Positions 43,222 to 52,063 of a stretch of DNA of 64,000 nt are shown here, piece by piece. The notes beneath the pieces were generated by a model, which saw only the letters and a list, made by a program, of their open reading frames with translations, had not been told where the DNA came from and made no database searches. A program made the translations under genes and the position numbers. The stretch is from positions 372,001-436,000 of the forward strand of contig NZ_CABHMS010000001.1 of assembly GCF_902167635.1 (NCBI RefSeq), given 5' to 3'. Every line of letters begins with the position of its first letter. Position 1 is the stretch's first letter. This DNA is from Chitinophaga vietnamensis. Lineage in GTDB: Bacteria; Bacteroidota; Bacteroidia; Chitinophagales; Chitinophagaceae.

Positions 43222-44400
43222 ATGCAAGACGCGTATATAGTAGCCGGTTACCGCACTGCGGTAGGTAAGTCAAAAAGGGGAGGATTTCGTTTTTACAGGC
43301 CCGATGATCTCGCCGTGGATGTGATCACCGGATTGCTCAAATCCGTACCACAGCTGGATCCCAAACAGGTCGATGACCTCATCGTGGGGAATGCTGTGCC
43401 GGAAGCCGAACAGGGACTGCAAATAGGTCGCATGATATCTGTAAGAGCGCTGGGCATCGATGTGCCAGGTATGACCGTCAACCGCTATTGCGCCTCCGGC
43501 CTGGAAACCATCGCGATCGCTACCGCCAAGATACAGACCGGCATGGCCGATTGTATCATCGCCGGCGGCACCGAAAGTATGAGCATGGTACCCGTTGCCG
43601 GCTGGAAAACAGTACCCAACTATACTGTTGCCAGCACCAATCCCGACTATTACATCGGTATGGGACTCACCGCTGAAGCAGTGGCCAACGAATTCAAAGT
43701 AAGCCGCCAGGACCAGGATGAGTTCTCTTATAAATCCCATCAGAAAGCACTGAACGCGATCCAGAACGGCTATTTTAAATCCGGTATACTGCCTATCAAT
43801 ATTGAAGAAGTATATGTAGATGACAAAGGCAAAAAGCAAAAACGTAATTACATTGTTGATACCGACGAAGGACCACGTGCAGACACCTCGCTCGAAGCGC
43901 TCAGTAAACTGAAGCCCGTGTTCGCTGCCAATGGTACTGTAACAGCGGGCAACTCTTCTCAAACCTCCGATGGCGCTGCTTTTGTGATCGTGATGAGTGA
44001 AAGGATGATCAAAGACCTCGGCCTTAAACCAATCGGCCGATTGGTATCCTGCGTATCCGCCGGCGTACATCCGCGTATTATGGGTATCGGCCCGGTAGCT
44101 GCTGTGCCCAAGGCTTTGAAGAGAGCCGGTAAAACCTTACAGGACATCGATCTCGTAGAACTTAACGAGGCTTTCGCTTCACAGTCTATTGCTGTGATCC
44201 GCGAGTTAGGCATCAATCCCGATATCGTGAATATCAATGGTGGTGCGATCGCATTGGGGCATCCGCTGGGATGCACTGGCGCTAAACTCACCGTACAATT
44301 GTTGGGTGATATGAAACGCCTTCATAAAAAATACGGCATCGTTACGGCCTGCGTAGGCGGCGGGCAGGGCATTGCCGGCGTTATAGAGAATATTGATTAG
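43222..44400 (+). CDS. Acetyl-CoA C-acyltransferase (thiolase)
   Basis: 392 residues of the thiolase family. The acyl-accepting Cys90 is in VNRYCASGLE. His347 is in GGAIALGHPLGCTGA and Cys377 in ACVGGGQG. It condenses or cleaves acyl-CoA and acetyl-CoA (fatty-acid beta-oxidation or acetoacetyl-CoA formation). It stands alone here, without the usual 3-hydroxyacyl-CoA dehydrogenase partner next to it, so the pathway direction is not fixed. A strong terminator follows. Confidence 0.95.
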   Translation: MQDAYIVAGYRTAVGKSKRGGFRFYRPDDLAVDVITGLLKSVPQLDPKQVDDLIVGNAVPEAEQGLQIGRMISVRALGIDVPGMTVNRYCASGLETIAIATAKIQTGMADCIIAGGTESMSMVPVAGWKTVPNYTVASTNPDYYIGMGLTAEAVANEFKVSRQDQDEFSYKSHQKALNAIQNGYFKSGILPINIEEVYVDDKGKKQKRNYIVDTDEGPRADTSLEALSKLKPVFAANGTVTAGNSSQTSDGAAFVIVMSERMIKDLGLKPIGRLVSCVSAGVHPRIMGIGPVAAVPKALKRAGKTLQDIDLVELNEAFASQSIAVIRELGINPDIVNINGGAIALGHPLGCTGAKLTVQLLGDMKRLHKKYGIVTACVGGGQGIAGVIENID

Positions 44401-44425
44401 TATTTTGTTTGCGATAAATAAAAAG

Positions 44426-44450
44426 ACCGGGATGGATTCCCGGTTTTTTT
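44426..44450. terminator. Bidirectional terminator
   Basis: ACCGGGA (44426-44432) pairs with TCCCGGT (44438-44444), followed by T7, between the convergent thiolase and S24 regulator genes. Confidence 0.9.
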
Positions 44451-45189
44451 ATGCAGTAAAGTCAAAATTTTTTTCCTCTCTTAAAAAACCCATCACCTTG
44501 TGGAGCCGGACGATTTGCGCTGCTTCCAGTCGTACTTCCGCGAAGCCGGGGTTAATCGAGCGCAATAAAACATGTTCTTTGGAACGTTTGTCGATAAATA
44601 CCTTTTTTACTGCAGCCATTTCTGAAGTAATTACCAGATAAAAACCTTGTGTCTTAATATCTTTAGGTGATAGCTGCTTGCTAAAGAATACGAAATCCCC
44701 AGATTTGATTTCCGGATACATACTGTCGCCATCAACTTTCAACCCAAATGCACTGCCTTCAAACTTCGATACCTGAATGATCTGCGAGGGCATATCGTGC
44801 GCCTCATCATGAATCAGAGAAGTAGTGCCGGCCGTTACTTTCATGTCATATATCGGGATTCCATTATAGACTGCATTCAGCTTTTTGAAAAGTATATCTC
44901 GTTCCTCAGGCGTAAACTTCGTGGGGTCTGTAACAATAAGCCGCCCCTTCTCTTTACTCAATAGCAAGTCAATGCCAATTGATGTTTTGTACTTTTCAAA
45001 AAAAGTAACAGGAGCATTCACAGCACCTTCATAAGAATAGTATTTACTGCGCTCTTCCGCACTAAACCCCAGTTTTGCCACAATGTCTTTCTGCTGCCAC
45101 TTTAATCCATCCTTTATTTTAACTAATATGACTCCTATTTCCGTCCTTATTTTGTTTTCGGACTTAGTCTTTTTTGGGTTTTTGGGCAT
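44449..45189 (-). CDS. HTH and S24/LexA-like peptidase regulator
   Basis: 246 residues from ATG 45189. The N-terminal region about 10-60 looks like an atypical helix-turn-helix (GLKWQQKDIVAKLGFSAEERSKYYSYEGA). The C-terminal half has the LexA/CI S24 fold with GDSMYPEIKSGDFVFF (nucleophile Ser) and VITSEMAAVKKVFID (catalytic Lys). Such proteins self-cleave or act as phage-type repressors. It is divergent from the ncRNA promoter at 45217 and may act on the TATCA/TGATA palindromes at 45639-45726. Confidence 0.83.
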   Translation of the reverse strand: MPKNPKKTKSENKIRTEIGVILVKIKDGLKWQQKDIVAKLGFSAEERSKYYSYEGAVNAPVTFFEKYKTSIGIDLLLSKEKGRLIVTDPTKFTPEERDILFKKLNAVYNGIPIYDMKVTAGTTSLIHDEAHDMPSQIIQVSKFEGSAFGLKVDGDSMYPEIKSGDFVFFSKQLSPKDIKTQGFYLVITSEMAAVKKVFIDKRSKEHVLLRSINPGFAEVRLEAAQIVRLHKVMGFLREEKNFDFTA

Positions 45190-45216
45190 GATAGAATAAA
45201 ATAAAATGTCATAATC

Positions 45217-45247
45217 TTGACTTTTCACAAATACTTTTCTATATTTG
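45217..45247 (+). promoter_or_regulatory. Bacteroidota housekeeping promoter for the ncRNA
   Basis: TTG at 45217-45219 and TATATTTG at 45240-45247 (TAnnTTTG) with a 20-nt spacer, the classic sigma-ABfr layout. It faces right and predicts a start near 45254. No coding sequence follows before two terminators. Confidence 0.75.
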
Positions 45248-45253
45248 TAAAAG

Positions 45254-45480
45254 AGTACGGGTCAATGAAAACAAATTTATCGATTTGATCTGTAAATTCT
45301 CGCACCGCTGAGAAGATATTTTACCGTGCGATGGCATGTGGGGATGATCCCCGGGTGAAGGCCCAGGGATCAACATCATAAGCGTAATGCTACTCCATCG
45401 ATTTGCGATAATAGAGATGGATGGAGATAAACTTGCCAATTTTTGCGGTCGCCCTGAAAAGGTGCCGCCAACTTTTTTTA
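45254..45480 (+). ncRNA. Candidate rod-shaped ncRNA, 6S-like
   Basis: About 225 nt between a consensus promoter and a hairpin-T7 terminator (GCGG...CCGC, 45445-45480). The middle folds into one long interrupted stem: TTTATC (45276) with GATAAA (45426), TCTCGCA (45298) with TGCGA..GAGA (45405-45417), GATGGCAT (45330) with ATGC..CCATC (45387-45399), GATCCC (45346) with GGGATC (45366), GGG with CCC. A single rod with internal bulges is the hallmark of 6S RNA, which binds RNA polymerase holoenzyme. Identity as 6S is inference; the promoter-structure-terminator layout is seen directly. Confidence 0.55.
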
Positions 45481-45532
45481 CGACATTTCATTTTAAAAAT
45501 TTTTGGGGGGTATAGCTTCCCGAAACCAAAAG

Positions 45533-45577
45533 GGCTGCTGGGAGGCGCAAAATTCCATGGCAGCCTTTTTATTTTTG
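45533..45577 (+). terminator. Second intrinsic terminator
   Basis: GGCTGCTGG (45533-45541) pairs with CCATGGCAGCC (45555-45565) with a two-base bulge, followed by TTTTTATTTTTG. It backs up the ncRNA terminator or ends another short transcript. Confidence 0.75.
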
Positions 45578-45638
45578 TAAAACTTACCCCAGTTAAATAA
45601 TAATCCCAAATATAGTTGATATCTCGTAAAATAAAAAG

Positions 45639-45726
45639 ATCAATTTGATATAAACCACTGATATTTACATTCTTACCTATTTGATATTTCCTCTATCAAA
45701 TAGATAATGATCGTATCATTTTGATA
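45639..45726. promoter_or_regulatory. Cluster of TATCA/TGATA palindromes
   Basis: Three inverted repeats: ATCAATTTGAT at 45639-45649, CTATTTGATA/TATCAAATAG (10-bp arms) at 45677-45703, and TATCATTTTGATA at 45714-45726. They share a TATCA core and stand upstream of the DUF1800 gene, with centres about 30-46 bp apart. They look like operators for one dimeric regulator; the S24 protein is a candidate. The rest of the interval 45578-45822 is AT-rich and non-coding. Confidence 0.5.
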
Positions 45727-45822
45727 ATTTATTTCCTATAATTTAATCTTATTAAATTAAACTTTTTACTAATTTGCTGTCTAATAAACCGGCAAGCTCG
45801 CCGATCAACCATATCGTTGTTT

Positions 45823-47454
45823 ATGGATCGCAGACAATTCCTGACCTTATCGCCAGCCCGCCCACAGCGGAACAGCACCACCGTCGCCCGTACCTCCACA
45901 GGACTCAACCCCTTCACCGGAACATGGGGCGCCACACAGCTCATACACCTGCTTAAACGAACCATGTTCGGCGCCGCACCGAAAGATATCAACGCCCTCA
46001 AAGGCATGGGCATGCAACAGGTAGTGGATACCCTCCTCACCCCGCAAGCAGATCCCGCGCCCCCCGTCAACAACTATGGCATCGACGATACCGGCGTCGC
46101 CACCGGCGCCACCTGGGTCAGAGCGCCTCAAGGCAACGATATGCTCGAAGCAAAAAGGATCAACTCCTACAAAGCCTGGTGGACCGGACAGATGATCAAC
46201 CAACGGACAAGCATACACGAAAAAATGGTGCTCTTCTGGCATAATCACTTTGTAACGGAAACAAGCATGGTGAGAGATAGCCGGTTCATCTATCAATATA
46301 ACCTTACCCTGCGTCAGAACGCATTGGGCAACTTCAAGGCACTCACCAAAGCAGTGACCCTGGACCCCGCCATGCTGGTGTATCTCAACGGGTATCTCAA
46401 CTCAAAACAAGCCGCCGACGAAAACTATGCTCGTGAACTGCACGAACTGTTCACCGTAGGCAAAGGCCCCGACTCACACTACACTGAAGATGATGTAAAA
46501 GCCACCGCACGCGTGCTCACCGGCTACCGGGTAGACAAAAACAACATCGTCAGCTTCTTCAATACCACCCAGCACGACATCACCAATAAACAGTTCTCCG
46601 CCTTTTATTCGAATAAAGTGATCACCGGCAAAACCGGCCCCGATGGCGCTACCGAACTGGATGACCTGCTGAATATCATCTTCGCACAACCGGAAGTGGC
46701 CAAGTTCATCTGCCGCAAACTATACCGCTTCTTCGTATACTATGATATCGACGCCGCTACGGAACAAAACGTGATCTCCCCGCTGGCAGATATTTTCCGC
46801 AGCAGCGGATACGATATCAAAACCACGCTGAACGCACTTTTCACCAGCGAACATTTCTTTGACCCGCTCAATATGGCCTGCCTGATAAAAAGTCCGGCCG
46901 ACTTCTGCGTAGGCATCTGCCGCGAATACGATGTGCAATTCGCAACGGACTATACCACGCAATACAGTCAGTGGGGCAACCTGCATAACCGCGCCAGCTC
47001 TATGTTACAGGATCTGGGCGATCCGCCGCTGGTAGCCGGCTGGGCCGCCTACTACCAGGAACCATCGTACCATGAGCTGTGGATCAATACAGACACTTTA
47101 CCCAAACGCAACCGCCTCAGCGATGCCCTCATCAGCGATGCCGGCTACAGCGGCGTGCACATCGATCCGCTCGCATTTGCAGACAAACTCTCCGATCCCG
47201 CTAATCCCGTTACGCTCGTAAAAGATTCGCTGGATATACTTTATCGTGTAGGCGTGTCCGATAACGTAAGGGATTTTCTTAAAAACACCATCCTGCTAAC
47301 CGGGCAAAGCCCCAATAGCGATTACTATTGGTCCAACGCCTGGAACGCGTGGAAAGCATCACCTAACGACGCCCAGCTGAAAAACAACGTACACCTGCGT
47401 TTGCAGGCATTGTACAAATACATCATGGACCTGTCGGAATACCAATTATCCTGA
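45823..47454 (+). CDS. DUF1800 family protein
   Basis: 543 residues from ATG 45823 (MDRRQFLTLSPAR). DUF1800 features include the N-terminal HLLKRTMFGAAPKDINALKGMGMQQVVDTLL, then MVLFWHNHFVTE and ENYARELHELFTVG, and RVLTGYRV. DUF1800 proteins are large, presumably secreted proteins of unknown activity nearly always paired with a DUF1501 protein, as here 17 bp downstream. The short RRQF start is reminiscent of a Tat motif but lacks a clear hydrophobic segment. Confidence 0.88.
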   Translation: MDRRQFLTLSPARPQRNSTTVARTSTGLNPFTGTWGATQLIHLLKRTMFGAAPKDINALKGMGMQQVVDTLLTPQADPAPPVNNYGIDDTGVATGATWVRAPQGNDMLEAKRINSYKAWWTGQMINQRTSIHEKMVLFWHNHFVTETSMVRDSRFIYQYNLTLRQNALGNFKALTKAVTLDPAMLVYLNGYLNSKQAADENYARELHELFTVGKGPDSHYTEDDVKATARVLTGYRVDKNNIVSFFNTTQHDITNKQFSAFYSNKVITGKTGPDGATELDDLLNIIFAQPEVAKFICRKLYRFFVYYDIDAATEQNVISPLADIFRSSGYDIKTTLNALFTSEHFFDPLNMACLIKSPADFCVGICREYDVQFATDYTTQYSQWGNLHNRASSMLQDLGDPPLVAGWAAYYQEPSYHELWINTDTLPKRNRLSDALISDAGYSGVHIDPLAFADKLSDPANPVTLVKDSLDILYRVGVSDNVRDFLKNTILLTGQSPNSDYYWSNAWNAWKASPNDAQLKNNVHLRLQALYKYIMDLSEYQLS

Positions 47455-47471
47455 CCGTTGAAATACCTTAT

Positions 47472-49058
47472 ATGAAAAGAAGAGACTTCCTGAAATATAC
47501 CGCGCCTGCAGCCATATTGCCAACCTTGATCAACGGTTTTTCTATCAAGGCATTTGGTACCTCGCCGCTGCTCGCCGCCCTTAGCGGCGCCGCGGCCGAC
47601 AACGATCATGTGCTGGTAATGATACAACTCACCGGTGGTAACGATGGCCTCAACATGGTGATACCGCTGGATGTGTACGATAAATACCAGGCCGCACGCA
47701 CGAACATTGCCATACCGCAAGGAAAAGTGCTGCGCCTCGACCACTATACCAAATCAGGGCTGCATCCGGCCATGACCGGCCTGCAACAGCTGTATAACGA
47801 CGGCAAAGTCAGCATCATACAAAGTGTGGGATATCCTTCGCCCAACTTCTCCCACTTCCGTGCAACAGATATCTGGGTAACCGGCTCCGACTCCGACCAG
47901 GTGCTGACCACCGGCTGGGGCGGCCGTTATCTGGATACGCAATATCCCGGATTCCCGGATGGTTATCCCAACGCAGATAACCCCGATCCGCTGGCGATAC
48001 AGATCGGTTCCATCGTATCGCCCGCATTCCAGGGACAGAATGCCAGCATGGGCATCGCCATCACCAGCGCTACCGACTTCTACAACCTGATCGACGGTGT
48101 AATGGACCCCGTGCCGAATACCAAAGCAGGCAAGGAATTGCAATATATCCGCCTCATTGCAAAGCAAACTAACAGTTACGAACAAACGATAAAACAGGCG
48201 GCCATGAAGGTTACTTCGCAAGGCGCCTATCCTGCAAATAACTATCTCGCAGAACAACTCAAGATCGTGGCGCGACTGGTAGCAGGAGGACTCAAAACAC
48301 GCCTCTATATGGTGAGCACCGGCGGCTTCGATACGCATGCCAGTCAAACCGATTCCGGCGATACCACCAAAGGCAACCACGCACAGCTGCTCGGCGGCGT
48401 ATCCGATGCCATCAAAGCCTTTATGGACGATCTCCGCGGCCTCAAGGCTTCCAGGAGAGTTGTAGGTATGACCTTCTCCGAATTTGGCCGCCGTATCAAA
48501 TCTAATTTCAGCATGGGCACCGACCACGGCGCCGCCGCACCTATGATCGTCTTCGGCGATTATGTGATGCAGGGCGTACTAGGTAACTCACCCAGTTTGC
48601 CGGATGCCGTTTCTGTAAACGATAACATCCCCATGCAATATGATTTCCGTTCGGTATATGCTTCCATCCTGGAACAATGGTTCTGTGTGCAGCCTGCCGA
48701 TCTTCAGAAGATATTGCAGAAAGACTATCAGCGCCTGCCGCTCATCAGTGGCGTGGCTTGCGGCGTAATCACCGGTATTCCCGATGTAAATCCCGATGAA
48801 AGCAAACACCTGATCGTTAACAGTCCAAACCCTTTTACGACTACCACTACCATCACTTACATCACAGGCAGCGGCAATACAATGATACAGATATTCGATA
48901 CCATGGGCCGCCTCGTAAGTGTACCGGTCAATAAAGTGCATGCCCCCGGTACCTATACCATCGCCTTCGATGCAACCTATTTGCCCAGCGGTATTTATTA
49001 TGCCCGCTTCCAGAATGGGCCCGTACAACAGGTGCGCCCAATGTTGAAGGTGAGATAG
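47472..49058 (+). CDS. DUF1501 family protein with T9SS type A sorting domain
   Basis: 528 residues. The start KRRDFLKYTAPAAILPTLI is a Tat-like signal. A DUF1501 (alkaline-phosphatase superfamily-like) body follows: VMIQLTGGNDGLNMVIP, YPSPNFSHFRATDIW, VSTGGFDTH, FSEFGRR and TDHGAAAPMIVFG. The last about 75 residues (NSPNPFTTTTTITY, MIQIFDTMGRLV, LPSGIYYARF) are a type A type IX secretion signal. It is exported with or after the DUF1800 partner. Role unknown. Confidence 0.88.
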   Translation: MKRRDFLKYTAPAAILPTLINGFSIKAFGTSPLLAALSGAAADNDHVLVMIQLTGGNDGLNMVIPLDVYDKYQAARTNIAIPQGKVLRLDHYTKSGLHPAMTGLQQLYNDGKVSIIQSVGYPSPNFSHFRATDIWVTGSDSDQVLTTGWGGRYLDTQYPGFPDGYPNADNPDPLAIQIGSIVSPAFQGQNASMGIAITSATDFYNLIDGVMDPVPNTKAGKELQYIRLIAKQTNSYEQTIKQAAMKVTSQGAYPANNYLAEQLKIVARLVAGGLKTRLYMVSTGGFDTHASQTDSGDTTKGNHAQLLGGVSDAIKAFMDDLRGLKASRRVVGMTFSEFGRRIKSNFSMGTDHGAAAPMIVFGDYVMQGVLGNSPSLPDAVSVNDNIPMQYDFRSVYASILEQWFCVQPADLQKILQKDYQRLPLISGVACGVITGIPDVNPDESKHLIVNSPNPFTTTTTITYITGSGNTMIQIFDTMGRLVSVPVNKVHAPGTYTIAFDATYLPSGIYYARFQNGPVQQVRPMLKVR

Positions 49059-49114
49059 GAGCGCACGGCATCTATCCACACAACACCATCTATATAAAAT
49101 ATTGTGCAACAATG

Positions 49115-49143
49115 TTGCAAACAGCTATTTTTCGCTACCTTTG
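49115..49143 (+). promoter_or_regulatory. Promoter of the small His-rich protein/receptor operon
   Basis: TTG at 49115-49117 and TACCTTTG at 49136-49143 with an 18-nt spacer. The predicted transcript start falls at about 49149-49152, almost on the likely GTG start, so the mRNA may be leaderless. Confidence 0.65.
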
Positions 49144-49148
49144 GTTCG

Positions 49149-49481
49149 GTGTATAAAAAATGGTTACATAAGATCTTCGCAGTGATCCTGCTGGGCGTAT
49201 TTTCTTTTAATACGGTCCCACGGGAATTTATACACAGCTTCGCCGGGCATCATGATACAGAAGACGATTGGCAACAAGTAGACGGGACGGCCATTTCCGG
49301 GCATCACCGCCATTGTGATTTTCTTCAGATAGGCGTGGAGCCTTATGAGCCGATTGCAACAGAATATATTGTACCGGTACAAAAAGTAGTGTGGGTATTT
49401 ATGACGCCGCCTATCCAGGCAACTGCGCATGTACTGCACCGCGATCTCTCTCCCCGTGCGCCTCCCGCCCTGTTCGTATAA
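49149..49481 (+). CDS. Small exported protein with His/Cys cluster, unknown function
   Basis: About 110 residues from GTG 49149: MYKKWLHKIFAVILLGVFSFNTVPREFIHSFAGHHDTEDD. A hydrophobic signal or anchor segment is followed by an HH site and a GHHRHCDFLQ cluster, then a Pro-rich C-terminus. An earlier GTG (49104) is possible but lies upstream of the -7 box. The gene precedes a TonB-dependent receptor by 71 bp. The His/Cys content suggests metal binding (inference). No named family is recognised. Confidence 0.65.
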   Translation: MYKKWLHKIFAVILLGVFSFNTVPREFIHSFAGHHDTEDDWQQVDGTAISGHHRHCDFLQIGVEPYEPIATEYIVPVQKVVWVFMTPPIQATAHVLHRDLSPRAPPALFV

Positions 49482-49552
49482 CCTTGTTCCTTCTTAAATG
49501 AACGCGTCTTGCGTTCGGTATTATCTATTTTTTTTTGCTATTAAACTGTTAT

Positions 49553-52009
49553 ATGCAATATCTGCGTGTATTTATATTTGCTGTATGCAGCATGCTGCTG
49601 CTTATCCAGCCTGCGGCCTATGCTGGCGTGTTACCGGAAGACGGTGCTTATGATAATTCCCTCAGTGGTAAAGTGATCGATAAATCATCTCATGCGCCTT
49701 TGCCTGGCGCTACGGTATATCTGCCGGATCTACGCGTAGGCGCTGCCGCCGATGCCCAGGGTAATTACGTGATCAAAAACCTGCCAAAAGGAAAATTTGT
49801 GGTGGAAGTGCATTTCGTAGGCTATGCAGCCTATACGGCCACCGTTACCATCAACGGCGCTGCCACACAGGATTTTAACCTGTCGGAAACATTGATCGAA
49901 AAAAATGAAGTAGTGATCACCGGCGTTAACATGGCTACCTCCGCTAAAACCAACCCAACGCCCATCAGCGTCATCCGTCGTGATTATCTCGATGATCATA
50001 TCTCTACCAATATTATCGATGCCATCTCTAAAGTACCTGGCGTAAGCCAGCTCTCTACGGGTCCGGCTATCTCCAAACCTTTTATCCGTGGTCTTGGTTA
50101 CAACCGCGTAGTGGTAGTAGGAGATGAGGTAAGACAGGAAGGCCAGCAGTGGGGAGATGAACACGGGATTGAAATAGATGATTATAATGTAGGAAGAATT
50201 GAAGTGCTGAAGGGGCCTGCATCCCTTATCTATGGCTCGGATGCGCTGGCAGGCGTGGTGAACATCGTACCGCCGCCGCCATTACCGCTCGGCAAGATCA
50301 AAGGTAACGTGATCGCCAACTACATGACCAACAACGGTACTATGGCCTATCATGCCGATATCGCCGGCAACCAGAATGGTTTCAGCTGGAGCGCGTACAT
50401 CACACAGAAACAGGCGCATGATTATAAAAACAAGTATGACGATTACGTGTTCAACTCACGTTACAACAATACTAACTTCGGCGCTACGATCGGCATCAAC
50501 AAACAATGGGGGTATTCCCATTTGTCGTTCACTTCTTTCAACCAGCACCTGGGCCTCGTGGAAGGAGAAAGAGATAGCCTCGGCCACTTTATCAAACATT
50601 TCAATAACAACGGTACTGTGGATGATGCTCCTACCACCAGCAGCGACAACAAATCGTATAGCATGATGGTGCCCAAACAGCAGATCAACCACCAGAAAGT
50701 GGTATGGGACAATAACCTGTACCTGAACAATGGCGGCCGCATCGGGCTTACCCTGGGATATCAGCTCAACCAGCGCCGTGAATATGGCGATGTACTGAAT
50801 CCTGATAAACCCGGTCTGTATCTGCATCTGCAAACATTCAACTATGCACTGAAATATTTCCTGCCGGAAATGAATGGCTGGCAAACTACCGTAGGCGTGA
50901 ACGGTATGCAGCAAACTAATACCAACAAGGGCGATGAATTCCTTATCCCCGCTTATGACCTGTTTGATATCGGCGCATTTGCGGTAACACGTAAAACGTT
51001 CAACAAGCTCACACTGAGCGGTGGCGCACGTTTCGATAATCGTTCTATAAATGGCAAAAGCCTCTTCCTGGATGCCAATGGCAAGCCGGCTACTACCGGC
51101 GAAGCCAAGTTCGGTGCATTTAACCGCAACTTCAATAACGTATCCGCCAGCGTGGGCCTCGCTTATGAAGCCAGCGATCACGTTACGCTGAAACTCAATG
51201 CTGCACGCGGTTTCCGGGCGCCTAACATTGCGGAGCTGTCGGCCAATGGCGTACATGAAGGCACTATCAAATACGAGTACGGCAACATCGATCTGAAGCC
51301 GGAAGTAAGCACGCAGGTAGATGCCGGCGTGGACTTCAACACACAACACGTGTCACTCTCCGCGAGCCTGTTTTACAATCATATCAACAACTTTATCTTC
51401 TCCCGCAAACTGTTCAATGCGGCCGGTACTGACTCCATTCCTTCAGGAGACAACCCGGATGGCTTTGCTGCATTCAAATACCAGCAAACCAATGCGAACC
51501 TGTATGGTGGCGAGTTGTCGCTGGATATACACCCGCATCCGATCGACTGGCTCCACTTCGAGAATACCCTTTCTTATGTGAAAGCCACTGCTACTAACGC
51601 TACCGACTCTACGAAATATCTGCCCAATATCCCGGCAGGCAGGTGGTTGTCGGAGCTGCGGGGCAAGTTCAAGAAAGTGGGCCATAGCTGCTTGCAAAAC
51701 ATGTACGTTGGTGTGCAGATGGATATGAACTTCGCACAGAAAGACGTGTTCACCGCCTATCAGACGGAAACGCCTACCGATGGCTATACGCTGTTCAACG
51801 CCGGTCTGGGCTCCGATTTCGTGAACAAAAAGAACCGGACTTTATTCTCCCTTCACTTTGCGGTGAATAACTTCACTGATGTTGCCTACCAGAATAACCT
51901 GAGCAGGCTGAAATACGCACCGGTGAACCCGATTACCGGCAGAACAGGGGTGTTTAATATGGGAAGGAATTTCAGTGTGAAACTGGTAATACCGATCGAC
52001 TTCAATTAA
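49553..52009 (+). CDS. TonB-dependent receptor, ZnuD-like (putative metal uptake)
   Basis: 818 residues from ATG 49553. Signal peptide (QPAAYAG), carboxypeptidase-regulatory-like domain (LSGKVIDKSSHAPLPGATVYLPDLRVGAAADAQGNY). The plug carries SKPFIRGLGYNRVVVVGDEVRQEGQQWGDEHGIEI and RIEVLKGPASLIYGSDALAGVVNIV, a pattern shared with ZnuD-type receptors. A barrel follows with FRAPNIAELSANGVHEGTIKYEYGN. The preceding His/Cys-rich protein supports a metal ligand such as zinc. Ligand identity is inference. Confidence 0.88.
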   Translation: MQYLRVFIFAVCSMLLLIQPAAYAGVLPEDGAYDNSLSGKVIDKSSHAPLPGATVYLPDLRVGAAADAQGNYVIKNLPKGKFVVEVHFVGYAAYTATVTINGAATQDFNLSETLIEKNEVVITGVNMATSAKTNPTPISVIRRDYLDDHISTNIIDAISKVPGVSQLSTGPAISKPFIRGLGYNRVVVVGDEVRQEGQQWGDEHGIEIDDYNVGRIEVLKGPASLIYGSDALAGVVNIVPPPPLPLGKIKGNVIANYMTNNGTMAYHADIAGNQNGFSWSAYITQKQAHDYKNKYDDYVFNSRYNNTNFGATIGINKQWGYSHLSFTSFNQHLGLVEGERDSLGHFIKHFNNNGTVDDAPTTSSDNKSYSMMVPKQQINHQKVVWDNNLYLNNGGRIGLTLGYQLNQRREYGDVLNPDKPGLYLHLQTFNYALKYFLPEMNGWQTTVGVNGMQQTNTNKGDEFLIPAYDLFDIGAFAVTRKTFNKLTLSGGARFDNRSINGKSLFLDANGKPATTGEAKFGAFNRNFNNVSASVGLAYEASDHVTLKLNAARGFRAPNIAELSANGVHEGTIKYEYGNIDLKPEVSTQVDAGVDFNTQHVSLSASLFYNHINNFIFSRKLFNAAGTDSIPSGDNPDGFAAFKYQQTNANLYGGELSLDIHPHPIDWLHFENTLSYVKATATNATDSTKYLPNIPAGRWLSELRGKFKKVGHSCLQNMYVGVQMDMNFAQKDVFTAYQTETPTDGYTLFNAGLGSDFVNKKNRTLFSLHFAVNNFTDVAYQNNLSRLKYAPVNPITGRTGVFNMGRNFSVKLVIPIDFN

Positions 52010-52029
52010 ATAATCTGATAAAAAAAAGA

Positions 52030-52063
52030 AAATCCCGCCGCGTAAGTGGCGGGATTTTTTTTA
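52030..52063. terminator. Bidirectional terminator
   Basis: AAATCCCGCC (52030-52039) pairs with GGCGGGATTT (52048-52057), with A and T runs on both sides, between convergent genes. Confidence 0.92.

Noticed and set aside
45239-45439. 66-codon minus-strand frame over the ncRNA candidate
   Set aside because: It lies entirely within the rod-forming region, and the Ser/Ile/Met-rich product has no family resemblance.
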